From Lytechinus variegatus (Eukaryota > Echinodermata > Echinoidea > Temnopleuroida > Toxopneustidae), in NCBI RefSeq assembly GCF_018143015.1, contig NC_054753.1, positions 29,033,462 to 29,097,461 on the forward strand: a stretch of DNA of 64,000 nt, given 5' to 3'. The notes beneath the pieces are model-generated. The model was given only the letters and a program-made list of their open reading frames with translations, ran no database searches and was not told the DNA's origin. Each line of letters begins with the position of its first letter. The first letter of the stretch is position 1. Positions 23,902 through 36,300 of this stretch are shown in pieces. Both the position numbers and the translations under genes were made by a program.

Positions 23902-24382
23902 TTTAGCAAAACAAGCGGCTTCAAAAAATAACATTGATGTTTACATTAACAAAAACAAACAAGAATACTTGAGTGAAAGGTCAGATTTTTATAAAAATGA
24001 ATGGCAGAGTTCATGGGAAAACATGGAGAAAGGCAGGCACCTTTTTAACATACAACCAGAGGTGAAATATAGTTGTATTATAAAAGGTTTTTGCAGGAAA
24101 GATGAACGAATATTGCATCAATTCCGTCTTGGTAAATGCAGATTAAATTATTATAATTATATAATGAAAAAACACGATACAGGACTTTGTAATAATTGTC
24201 AAACTCATGAAACCATAGAGTATTTCATGTTATTATGTCCTTTATATGCCAGACAAAGGGATCGACTTTATCGCAAATTGAAAGTTACGAACCCGAACCT
24301 AACGACGTTATTCGCCAAAGAAGAAAATTTCCCGGCCATTTTAGCCTTTATAAAAGGCAGCGGAAAATACAACCAACTCTAG
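23902..24382 (+). pseudogene. LINE ORF2 C-terminal region
   Basis: It continues AKQAASKNNIDVYINKNKQE, then KNEWQSSWENMEKGRHLF, LHQFRLGKCRLNYYNYIMKK and CNNCQTHETIEYFMLLCPLY, a CxxC...H...C motif usual downstream of RNase H in I-type LINEs. The stop is at 24380-24382. The region 24383-25020 is the element's 3' UTR, with a short CAAC-repeat tail. Confidence 0.75.
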
Positions 24383-25020
24383 AGAATATATAAACATACA
24401 TATATGTACATGTACTAATACATGTGAATACATGTACCTGTAGGCCTATATGAGGCTGTTGATTATTTTGTTGTGTGTATATATTCAGGCTTATTTTTTA
24501 GGCTGACGTTAAAGTAGTATGTCGCATAATAATGTATAAATGTATATATGTAAATAGAGAGGAGGTGGAAAAAAAGAGAATTAAAAAAAAGACAACAAAA
24601 CATTTATATCTGGAGATTCTATTGGGAATTCCATATAGATACCATTTTTTTTCTTCTGTTTCTCTCGGATTTTTAATAAACAAAAGGTACGGCAGTACAG
24701 CGCTTATAAATGCTTTCGAAAGACACTTTATTAAAACCAATAAACTAACACCCACATCCATGAAAGGAAAACACAAGCATGAGTACTAACTGTTAAATGT
24801 AACAAACAATGTTTAAACAAAATACTCATAAGATTTGAATACTACACAACGCCTTTCCTCGGTGAATCTATATCTCACACACAGTGCAATATAACAACAT
24901 CGAAGGTCGAGAGCTGTACAGGGGAGGGTGAAATCCCTCTCGTTTAGCCTGGCGGAAATCATCGGATATCGATGGATAGCGCCACCTCTACACTAAACTC
25001 AACCAACCAACAACACAATA

Positions 25021-27160
25021 TTTCAGCTTTTCCCTATTATCTTTAAAATTGCATATTGCCTCATTCTGAGCATAACATATGTAATGGGAAAATATAATTC
25101 ACACCACATATGTCCAGGTCAGGAGGAGATGATGTGAAATATGTAGATCTTAACAGCAAAAGTTTTTAGGATGGATGACTGGCATTTAAAAAAGAAATCC
25201 CATTTTCTTTGAGGATTTGAAGAGAAATAATGTGAAGACTGACAAAAAAGTAACATATCATGTCAAAATCCAAGAGATGGCTGCAAAAAAAAAGAATGAA
25301 ATCAGGTCAATTTTTACCATTTCCCTGCCATAGACATCCATGTTTTTACTTTTTAGCTGAAGTCCAAGAGCTGTTACAAATTTATTCTTGATGCCCAAAA
25401 CTTGTCCATAAAGTGCCAAATAGGAAATTTGATGCTCTTTTTGATGGTATGATTTTTTTTGAAAATCAGATCACATTAAAAAATTGCAACAAAGTGAAAC
25501 AAAATTTGTGCCAAACAGAAATTTTATTTTTGTTACATTGTATATATACATGTATATAGTGAATGATTGTATTACCGACAGGCCTTTTAATTTCTGAACA
25601 CGTGCATCGTACGCGTTAGAAAATAATTTCATAAATTGAAAACTTTGCAACATCTTTCCAAAGGGAACACACATTCGGCAATACAATTCAAAATATTTCA
25701 CATGTGAAGAGGGCTCTGACTGGAAGCGATTATCGTAAAAAGGAAAAACGATTTCGGCAAAATTTTTACATACACTGGTATAATTTGTGTATTTATGGTG
25801 AAAATTTGGTGAATTTAATGTTTGGTTTGATATGATTGAATTCATGAAAAATGTTCTGTAATACGATCCACTAGTATACCCAGTTGTTATGTGCCCAGAC
25901 AGGTTGTGTGTCCAGACAATCAATTTTAGAATGTCATTTGGAAAAATTTAAAAGCGAAGTTTCATCAATTTCTAGTACAAAATGTTAGTAAATATTATAA
26001 AGAACAAAATAGAAGATGATTACAACTATTGAATTAATATTTTTAGTGTAATCCAAAGACAAAAAAGAATGCTTCAAAAATAAATAAAGTGTCCGGACAC
26101 CCGACCCCCCATCCTAATGTAATGTACCATACCAATTTTACCATACCTTTTTCCCCTGGCCCTGAAAATGAAATTGACCCGTTTTATTATTCTTTTATGC
26201 TGACAGTGAAAGTGTGGCTTCACCTTCAGACACCCTTTAATTTATGGCGATTTGACTTAATTCAAATTTATGAGAGTCTTCAATTTTCAATAAGTTAAAT
26301 ACAGCCTTTCATGAATTACAGTCAACAGTGTACACGTCTTGAACAGACAGGTGGGAGCAAAAACACCAGCCACAAGCTCAGCTTCAGTGCTAGTGCAGAC
26401 AAGTGCCAGACAATCCACACACAGCGAATTCACCCATAAAGGCCATACACAAATACACACACTTACGGTACACACAAAAAATAGCGTACAATTATAATGC
26501 CAATATTACCAGCATCAAGCTTTGCACCGAGGAAAAAAAAAAGAGGTCGGAGACTCCGAGCGGTCGACTCGGACATAAACTTGCAGGCGTTCTAACGAAT
26601 GACATCCCATTTTATTCAACAGAATTCACTTTTTTCACGAATCTATTCAGATAACACACATATCTTTCATAGCCATTGAAAAGAGCGAAATATAAATCTC
26701 AAATTTTACCTGATTTTTCGTTGTTTTTAGGCCTTCATTTTCAATGGTTGCTTCGTAATATAAGAACCAGAAGAAATAGTTTTTAAATTGTAAAATGAAC
26801 AAATCATGAACAAATAATATATTTATGCATTTTTCTAAATTTAAAAAGTAAATTTAGGTACTTAAAATTGTCAAAATAATATATAAATTATTAGATTATA
26901 CTAAATAACCAAATTGGCTTACTAAATAAACATTGAGATCTTGAACCTACTTTATGCTTATAGCATAGATCGGTGTTGCGGCATAAATCACAGAACTGTG
27001 GTACCAGTCTCAGTCCATGATTGTGAAACAACACGCGTACTATTTGCGTGTAAAGCATGGGATTTGTTTAATAATTCTCCGACGATCTCTCTCTCGGACA
27101 CCCATGCGGATAACAATGGTGTGGATAATTGGCCTGATAAACTATTAGAACCTATTTAAA
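25021..27160. other. Intergenic stretch upstream of POLRMT, no gene seen; promoter presumed near its end
   Basis: No supported exon or inverted-repeat element. CpG-rich spots at about 26540-26600 and just after the start codon are the only signs of a promoter. I see no convincing TATA box. The open frame ending at 27159 starts only at a TTG and is not supported. Confidence 0.3.
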
Positions 27161-27351
27161 ATGTCTTTATTAAGATTCAGTATTGCAAGGCGAAACATTC
27201 TACCCTTCTTTCATGTTAAAGCACCAAGTTATGAATTTATGGGGCGGAATACGTCGTGTATGTTCTCATCATTTGGCGTTTCGGTTTCAGCGGGTCACCA
27301 GTTGATAGTCTGCGGCCTGCGTCGGGGGAATGTTTCTCGAGCTTCTGGTAG
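27161..27351 (+). CDS. POLRMT: POLRMT exon 1: start and candidate mitochondrial targeting peptide
   Basis: It begins [20 protein letters not shown]: Arg-rich, no acidic residue in the first 20, amphipathic, as in matrix presequences. A lies at -3 of the ATG. Of two nearby donors, GGTAG|GTATCA is chosen because its phase (2 bases over) fits exon 2; the split codon becomes Arg. The first intron is 4.0 kb. This exon is linked only by phase and by the look of the peptide, so it is the least certain exon. Confidence 0.65.
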
Positions 27352-30300
27352 GTATCAGCTGTGGGCGTGGGACGGACTGGGAGTGGCAGCCTGACTGAGA
27401 CTCGGTGAGATTCTCAGTCAGACTGAGTCTAGCCAGAGCTGAGGCTCCTAAGTTAGAGAGTAAAATTTGCTTACTCTCCATGTAGCCAGGGTCAGGGAGG
27501 ATTGCGTCCCATTCTGTGTGTGTAAGCGAAAAACATGAAAGTACTCAACTGTTTCGGCGAAAGTTTCGCCTCAGAGTCAGAGGCCGAGATTTCTACTTTC
27601 CTTCTAACTTATAAAGTAAAAGTTAAAACAGATCTTTCCCTGAATCATGTAAATGAGATATAACTTCTTTTCCAACATTTCTACAATTTATTAAACAAGA
27701 TTTGATTTTTAAAAATGTGAAAAATCTTATGAATAGACGGGGAAAACTTACGATATTAACACGGCTTAGCTGTAGAATCCAATGTCGACTCATGAACTGG
27801 AGTGTGATGCCTCATTCTAACTCTACAGCGTGTGTCCATGCTCATGCTCCCATGTCATTGGAATGATTGTAAAGTTGCTCCGTTTATGCCGCAATCTTGT
27901 TCTCATTGTTATTCGCCACCTTGAGCTAGATGTATATCGAGGATATCTTGTACTGCACTCACACAACATGCGAGGTTAGTGATACTAACCTCGCACAAAG
28001 CATGTGATTTCATAGTGGACTTTGACGTTCTCATTCATCACACGAATGTGAGGGAATAAAACACGCCAAACCTTCAATATTTCTCCACTATGTTAATCTT
28101 GATCGTATGATTGAAGTTCATTTTAAAAAGGAATTGGAAATTATTTATAAAAGTGTTTTTATCGCTTACCTCCAAATATCAACCAGGGTACTCTGTTCGA
28201 TCTGTCCTAGTTATCCTTAATACTGCCGTGGAAATTACGCAAACAACAATCGAACTTCAATTTTCCTATCGAACATTCTCGATTCAAGTCGTCGGCGCAT
28301 AATAGGAAATTGTACCAAAAATCAATAGGTTGCATCTCATGTATATACTTATAGGTAAAGTACGCCATCTTTTTACAAGATGGTGATGAAAGTGGATTGA
28401 ACGAGCAAGAAAATAATGCTGATCGCCTAGAATGCAGCTAGCAGTACAAGCTGCAGAACCGTAAACAAACCGGCTTGTGAATAGTGTCGCGCACCCTCTT
28501 TAGGCAAAAATTGATATCCATGCTGATCAAGAGGCATCTACGTGAAGATCACGAAAAAATGCTTTTATTTCATTAAAAAACAGCAAAGAGAAACAGAACC
28601 ATACAACGTTAACGTCGCGTCAAGTTTTTCACATTTTCTCATTTTATTGATGAATTCTTGATTAAAAATGAAATCAATGTTGTAGAAATGTCCGAAATGA
28701 TGTATCCCATTTACATGATTTAGAGCAAGATCTTTTAGAAGGAAAGTTGAAATCTCGGGGGCGAAAGTTTTCCTTGCCCTGTGGATCGTAAGCACACGTT
28801 AGTATTAGTGAATGATTTTTACTCTCCACATGTAGGAGCCTCCTGGCTATCTGAGACTAACTTTCAACGGCTCCCACATTCTTAACATTTAGCTTTTTCA
28901 TGTGGTACACCATATATTGTCTATTGAAACTAATATTAAATAACTTCAAACCTGACATGACCTTATCTTGAAGTTGAAGTCGGAACTGGGATGGGAAGTA
29001 CAATGTTGTTAATTTAGATCTATTGTTAGATCTAGCTTTACTTTTGTTTTGGAATTTGGTCGGACTTATTTCCAATTGGGGATGATTAATGGGCCTTATT
29101 TTTCTATTTATTTTTTTTTTCATTTAAAAGCACGTTTCCATCATTCTTTGTTCATTTTGTTTCAAATAACTTCTTTTGTAGTTCATTTATCAGAAAGCAC
29201 CCTTTTTGTCTCACCTGCATAGCAGAGTGAGACTATAGGCGCCGCTTTTCCGACGGCGGCGGCGGCATCAACATCAAATCTTAACCTGAGGTTAAGTTTT
29301 TGAAATGACATCATAACTTAGAAAGTATATGGACCTAGTTCATAAAACTTGGCCATAAGGTCAATCAAGTATTACTGAACATCCTATTAGAGTTTCATGT
29401 CACAGGTCATTTAGGGTCAATGAACTTAGACCATGTTGGAGGAATCAACATCGAAATCTTAACCTGAGGTTAAGTTTTTGAAATGTCATCATAACTTAGA
29501 AAATATATGGACCTAGTTCATGAAACTTGGACATAAGGTTAATCAATTATCACTGAACATCCTGCGTGAGTTTTATGTCACATGACAAAGGTCAAAGGTC
29601 ATTTAGGGTCAATGAACTTTGGCCGAATTGGGGGTATCTGTTGAATTCCCATCATAACTTTGAAAGTTTATGGATCTGATTCATGAAACATGGACATAAT
29701 AGTAATCAAGCATCACTGAACATTTTGTGCAAGTTTCAGGTCTCATGATTAAGGTCAAAGGTCATTTAGGGTCAATGAACTTTGGCCGAATCGGGGGTAT
29801 CTGTTGAATTACCATCATAACTTTGAAAGTTTATTGGTCTAGTTCGTTAAACTTGGACATTAGAGTAATCAAGTATCACTAAACATCCTGTGCGCATTTC
29901 AGGTCACATGACCAAGGTCAAAGGTCAATGAACTTTGGCCGAATTGGGTGTATCTGTTGAATTACCATCATAACTTTGAAAGTTTATGGATCTGATTCAT
30001 GAATCTTGGACATAAGAGTAATCAAGTATCACTGAACATCCTGTGCGAGTTTCAAGTCACATGATCAAGGTCAAAGGTCATGTAAGGCCAATGAACTTTG
30101 GCCATGTTGGGTTTTTTTGTTGAATAACCATCATATCTCTGTAAGTTTATTGGTCTAGTTCATAAAAAGTGGACATAAGAGTAACCATGTATCACTGAAC
30201 ATCTTGTGCGAGTTAGAGTAGTTTTCAAAGTCAGCACTGCTGCTATATTGAACCGCGCGATGCAGGTGAGATGGCCAGAGGCATTCCACTTGTTTACTTT

Positions 30301-33300
30301 TATTATGGACATTGGCTTGGAACTTGTCTTGGCCTTTGACATGTTGGGTCATTGACATTTAAGATGAAACTTAAAGAGGGACTCCAACCCTATGCACAAA
30401 TTGTCATGTTTAGTCAGATGGGCACACTTGTCTGATGTTTGCTTTTTGGATCATGGAAAAGTTTTTGTTTTGCTCTTGACTTGCATGCAGATTAATTTGA
30501 AGCATATCTTTTCATTTAGAAAATACCACCATATGCCTAAGTGCTCTTGTAAAGAAGACCTTTTTGACATTTTCCTCCTGAATAAGACTCGTAACGAAGC
30601 AGGGTTGGCGCTACAGGGACAACATTTCAAGAAGAAAAAGAATCTTGAGAAAAAATAAAGAGAAAGACAAGGGGGGGTAGTATCAACAAGCATGATAAGA
30701 GATGTCTGTGACCATTGGGTCATGTAGGAGAAAAGAAATATCACTTTTTCAGTGTACCACCCCCACACCATCAAATACCCCCAGCACTGCCCACCCGTGC
30801 CACTGCTTGTAGATGAAACTATTCAATAATATCATGCAGCACAATAAATCTGGTGTATTGCTCCGACAGACCCTTTATCATCATGCTGTGGATCATCTCT
30901 TGTTGGCAAGCTCTTATTCCCATGACATACACCAAGCTTAGAGCCACACCATTGGTCCAGAACTCGGGCCGATTGCACGAAATGGTCTTTCCAAGGACCG
31001 TCTTTCGTGTCGCCCATCTTTTATGATACACTATAAGCGGGGTGTTACTGAAATTTATGATAAAAAATAAGATTCGTTAGCTTGCTCTTAAATCAAATTT
31101 AATACAATTTCATGATATATCATTTTATAAACACATATTTTGCTTATTTTAACGGACAAATGAAATATGTTTGCAGATGATTTATTTAAAATGCGTTTCA
31201 CATGGCGCATCATAAAAGATGGGCGACACGAAAGACGGTCCTTGCAAAGACCCTTTTGTGCAATCAGCCCCAGAACTCTAGCTAATACATATTTGATAAT
31301 ACTATAGGCCTACATAATTGAAATGTCTCTTTCACCTTAGATTCTCATTTTAGACGCTGCATATCAACAAGCTGCCTAAATAGATGCGAGGCAAAGACGA
31401 TACGAATAGTGGAGTATATAAGTGAACAGCACCAACCTAAAGGAGAGATTCATGCAGATCTTAGTAATGGTAAGAAGGCTTGATATAAAATCAAAAGTAG
31501 GATTATTTCCAAATAAAAATTATTGCAATATCTACTTCAAATGGAAAAATGTAAACAAGAATAAGAATTCATAATTTATTGTAATGTAAACACAATACAT
31601 TACAATTAAAAACAGTTAAGGGTTCTTCATGCATTGACAATTTGAGATCTTCATTTGTTCAGAAATGTAGAAATAAAATAATTTCTTATGCACTAAGTTA
31701 TAAAATAAAAGCAATGTAGAATGTAAGCAAGAGAATTTTTGAGACTTTTGTTCCGGGAGGAACGAAACTTCATTTCACATGACAATGACAAGAAAATAAA
31801 TATATTTCATATGTTATATAATAAAATACAAAAGAAATAGTGAGTGAGTGATGTCATCAGTTCCTCATTTGCATACCGACCGAGATGTGCATGTAACTGT
31901 TTTGTGAAATGAAGCGAAACTTTGAAATGCCATAACTTTCTTATTTTACATCTGATTATGATGAAATTTTCAGTGTTATGCTTGTTGAATTTTTCTCTTT
32001 TTATTCAAATCAATTTTTTGTTGGGGTAGAATTGTCCTTTAATCTCAAGTCTGAACTATGGGCTACCTAAATGCATTTTTTTCATTAACATTCTCCACTT
32101 TTCATTTTGTCACTTTCGTGATGCAGTCCTACAGACGAGGATTAGTCAGCTAGAACATAATTTCAATGGAGAGAAAATCTTCTCGGTGCCAAAGCAGCAT
32201 TCTACAAAAATAGCTGTAGCAGAAGAAACTGCAAAAAGTGCAATAAAGACAAAGACATCTACAAAAGAGGATGCAGTTAAAAAGAAAACTAAGACAACTA
32301 AAGTGAGCACAAAGGTCAAGACTAAGAATGTAAGTGCAGCTAGTAAGAAAAACACAACATTGACCTCAAAACAATCTAAATTAGTTTCCAAGCCAAAGAC
32401 TGATCAAAGTAAGAGCAAAACTAAATCAAGTAGATCGCCGGCTGTCAAAAGGGTTGAAAAGGATGAGCCTTTGAAAGATAGGACTACAGAGAAAACAAAA
32501 TCGTTAGATACTTCTAGCAAAAACAAAAGAACAGTAAAATCAAAATCATCAAACAAAGGTGCTTCTAAGACTGCAAAGAAGGAGTCTGTGCGAGAAAGAG
32601 GAAAGTCGAGTACCAGTACACTAGATTCAGTGCAATCACAATCTGTACAAAATGCATCTTCTGAACTTAAATCTTTGTCATCGAAACAGTCGCAGTCCAC
32701 TCTTGCCTCTAGGTCAACATTGATGACACCTACATTGAAGGCATCATCTTCATCATCAATGTCACCATTGTCATTGTCACCATCATCATCATTATTGTCA
32801 GAGAAATCCACTCTGTCTTCAAAACCAGAACCCTTAATGACACCAACCTTTGCTTCGGACCAGTCTGAGCTCATTCCTTCCAGCGACAGTACACCATCTT
32901 CAAAACAACTGCACAACCTCAATCTTGCCATCCGCACACTACCTTCCAACCTCGCCAGGGGAACTGAAAACAAACAGCTCGCTTCTACCAAGTCATCAAC
33001 GAGTTCATCCAATGTGCTGAGCCAGAAACACCATGATTTGAAAGAGGATGGGGTAGATGAACTCAGGCCTACATCCCAGATGATGATGGGTGGTCTCTCC
33101 CAGCATACCTTTGATCTGGATAATGAGGATGTCTTTGAGCAAGACATGCAGCTCCTGGATGTTGTCTCCGGGAAGAGTCCTGGAAGTATCGAGTCAGCCA
33201 TTGACAAAAGTGCAATAAGGAAGAAAGGAACTTGGAAGAAGGTCAGGAGGAAACAGTTCACTGAGGATGCCGAGAGCTACCTGAGACCGTACATGGAAGC

Positions 33301-36300
33301 GTCGGTATACAGTGATAATGTGAGTACTACATAGATTCTACAAGAACATACATGATCAGCCTGATCAATTGTCTGCATAGGAATATTTTCCCCCACTTAT
33401 ACAATAATCTTCAATACATTTGAGAAGAAAATATTGTAATTCTGAAAGTTGATGTTTTGTTTGCCAATCAAGTATTTATTGTAGGAAAAATAAATTGTAA
33501 TGTTTTTCTATTGTTTTAGGGCCACCAAATATGAATTTGATGATTTTGGTGGACTGACGGGGCCACCAAGAAAAGATATTACAGTGTAGAGCCTTGCTTT
33601 ATATGAGACTATTCGGTCTTGTAAGAATCAGTGCACTGGGTTAATACTAGTCTTTTATTTTTGAGATGCAATAAAGTTGCTATGTATGTAAATAAAGCAG
33701 TTTTACATCATGTATCCCTAACTCTTTGTTGCTCTTGAACTTGAGGAAACAAAATGTATTCTCCAGATAAATCATCTATTTGATGACTCTTTTCTGGTTT
33801 CCCCTATCTTGTTTAATGTGGTTGGAAGGATAACATCCTTGAACCATTCCACTTTTCAACTTCTTTATCTGCCCTCCTTACCTGTCCCCTCTTCATCCCT
33901 CTCATACATTCTCTTCAATGTCTCAGTGTCAAATTAGTCTTCCTTATCTTTATTCAATCCCTTTCCTATTTTATTTTTTTCCTTTCTATTCACTTTCCCT
34001 TCCTATTTTACTCCATTTTCGATCTTTAGTTGCATTTCTGTCAGATCTTAAAAGTAACACAATTACTGTAAAATGTGGAAAACCTTTAACACCACAAAGT
34101 GGAGTAAGAAATTCTTTGTATTTCTCTGTTTATTAGTGTTATCTTGGAAATAACGCAGTTGCTGTAAAATGTGTAAAGCCTGAAAATCACATCAAATGGT
34201 GTTAAAAGTTTCTTCTTTGGATTTATCTGTTTATTAGTATTATCTTGAAAATAACACAGTTGCTGTAAAATGTGTAAAGCATGAACATCACATGAATTGG
34301 AGTTAAAAGGTTTTTTTTCTTGTTTTCAGATTGAGGCAGCACAGTCTTTAATGTTTGCCTTTGAGAAGCTGAACGGTCAAGTTCAGGTAGATGATTACAA
34401 TACACTCATACAAGCTTGGGCTAGGAAGGTAATTCTAGTTATCATCATCATTATCTTCTTCATCATTATCATCTTATGATTATCATAATCATCACCATCA
34501 TTATCATCACCTTCATCATCATCTTGATCATCATCATCTTCATCATCATCATCATCTTCCTCATCATCACCATCTTCCTCATCATCGTCATCTTCCTCAT
34601 CATCATCTTCATCATCATCTTCATCATCATCTTCATCATCATCATCTTCATCATCATCATCATCTTCATCATCACCATCTTCATTATCTTCATCATAATC
34701 ATCATCCTTATCTTCATCATCACCTCCCATAATTTTTCTTATTTATGTGTGAAATAAATTTGTTGTATCTGAGATGATTTAAAGCCTCTTTTTTATTTTA
34801 TTTTTTTATAATTGACAAAAAAATATCTTCCTCTTTCTGTATTGTCATTTGATGCTTTTTAGCTTGTACGTAAATATCTGTAATCTTCTTATTTTGTGAA
34901 TTGAATCTTATCTTAATTATCTCTTCTAATCAATAGGGGAAATGGGATGAAGTGCGCCATCTCTTGGCCAGAATGGTATCCAAGAATGTGACATCTGATA
35001 GACAAACGTATGCAGCTTCACTGGAGTGCTTAGCCAGGTATGTACATTGCTATCCACAACTTTACACACTCTGTTGTTAAAGCTGGTGAAAATAGAAAGC
35101 TAAGAGTAAAATTGTTGTCTGTCAAGTCAATCTTATCATTTAAATACCAGTCTAAAGTTTTGATAAAGGCTAAGTAATGAAAATTACACTTTCTAACATT
35201 CTTTCTAACTTTCTAATAAATTACCAAAATATAATGAACATTTAATCATCCCATGATTCCTCATGAGAAACTGAATTTGAATGTATAACCCCTTTCATAG
35301 GAATGGTTTTGTTCTTTAAAAGTGCACTTTGAACACGTTACAAAAAAAGTGATTGTATATCAAAAGACTTTGAAAAAAAAGTGGATTTATAACAAACTGA
35401 AAAAATATATCTGCTAAACACATGCATCAAATGTCAACATTTTATCTTGTAAACTCTCCACTAAATGTCACCCCAAAACATGTGATAAGTATATAGTATT
35501 GGTTTTTTACCTAATACTAAAACCAGATGTGAGGAACCGGATTTGAAAATCGTCCAGAAAGGCCTGGAGCAGATGGAAAAGGACGGTATAACGTTGGACG
35601 ATGTCCTGTCCTTTGGATCGTACAGTGGTGAAGGGCGCCATCTTGTGATCAAACTAATCCAGAGATTGCTACCGTCCTTTGAGCCGCCTGGTCCAGGAAT
35701 CAAGGTTCAATGTACTACGACCATTGTAGAAGATCTGTATAGTGGAGCGTCAGCATCAGGGAAGGTGAAGAAATCCGTTTCTATCTTTAGGCTGACTTCT
35801 GTGTTGAATGCTTCCTATGTATCCATAATAATACTGTATGATTAGATAACCATACCACCGTACCCTATGCAGAAGTGATGAATATCTATAAAAGACATAT
35901 TTAGTTCATTTAGAATACAAATCAGATCTTTTATTCATCTCTAAGTATGTATTTTTATAACAATGTTAAGTACAAATGTACATGCACACCTTGTGATGGT
36001 AAATTTCATTGAAATTGTACTTTGAGACTGGTGAAGAATTTATTACAGTGAACCAACCACTACTCTCACAAGAAAATTGTTTTCTGAAATCACTGACATT
36101 GCCGGGCTAAGTGTAAATTTGTCTTAGGAATTCAGCAATTTGTGTAATAATAATTTCTATGATAAATAGTTCTCATGGTTCTTTCATTCCTTGCTGAAAT
36201 CTCTAGGGTTCATCGTTACTGGAGTTGATGAGTAGAGAAGACCTAGAACGTAAGATTCGTCAGCAATGGGACATGGAGCTTGCGGAGACCGTCACGGTGA

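Larger units (their letters stand above)
16363..25020 (+). mobile_element. Decayed RNase-H-bearing LINE (I/Nimb type), split by four DNA transposons
   Basis: In order: start of a gag-like ORF1 (16363), the rest of gag with CCHC knuckles (17549-18150), reverse transcriptase (to about 19710), an RNase H domain (21231-22101) and a C-terminal HC-type region (23902-24382). A 3' tail ends at a CAACCAACCAACAACAC run near 25000-25020. Gag, RT and RNase H in this order fit the I/Nimb group. The AP endonuclease is missing, and shifts occur near 17690, 19475 and 21993. Insertions occupy 16646-17039, 17043-17547, 19719-21230 and 22102-23901. It sits between the two host genes. The 5' end is not located exactly. 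Confidence 0.85.

Noticed and set aside
26941..27159. Open frame directly upstream of the POLRMT start
   Set aside because: Begins only at TTG, has no homology or splice support, and ends at the TAA next to the ATG; probably 5' flank.
32404..33261. 285-codon minus-strand open frame
   Set aside because: Antisense of the low-complexity POLRMT exon 3; its Ser/Asp-rich composition mirrors the plus-strand Ser/Lys codons.
34395..34757. Asp-rich, Met-rich and Ile-rich open frames
   Set aside because: They arise from translating the ATC/TCA microsatellite; same for 45074-45557.
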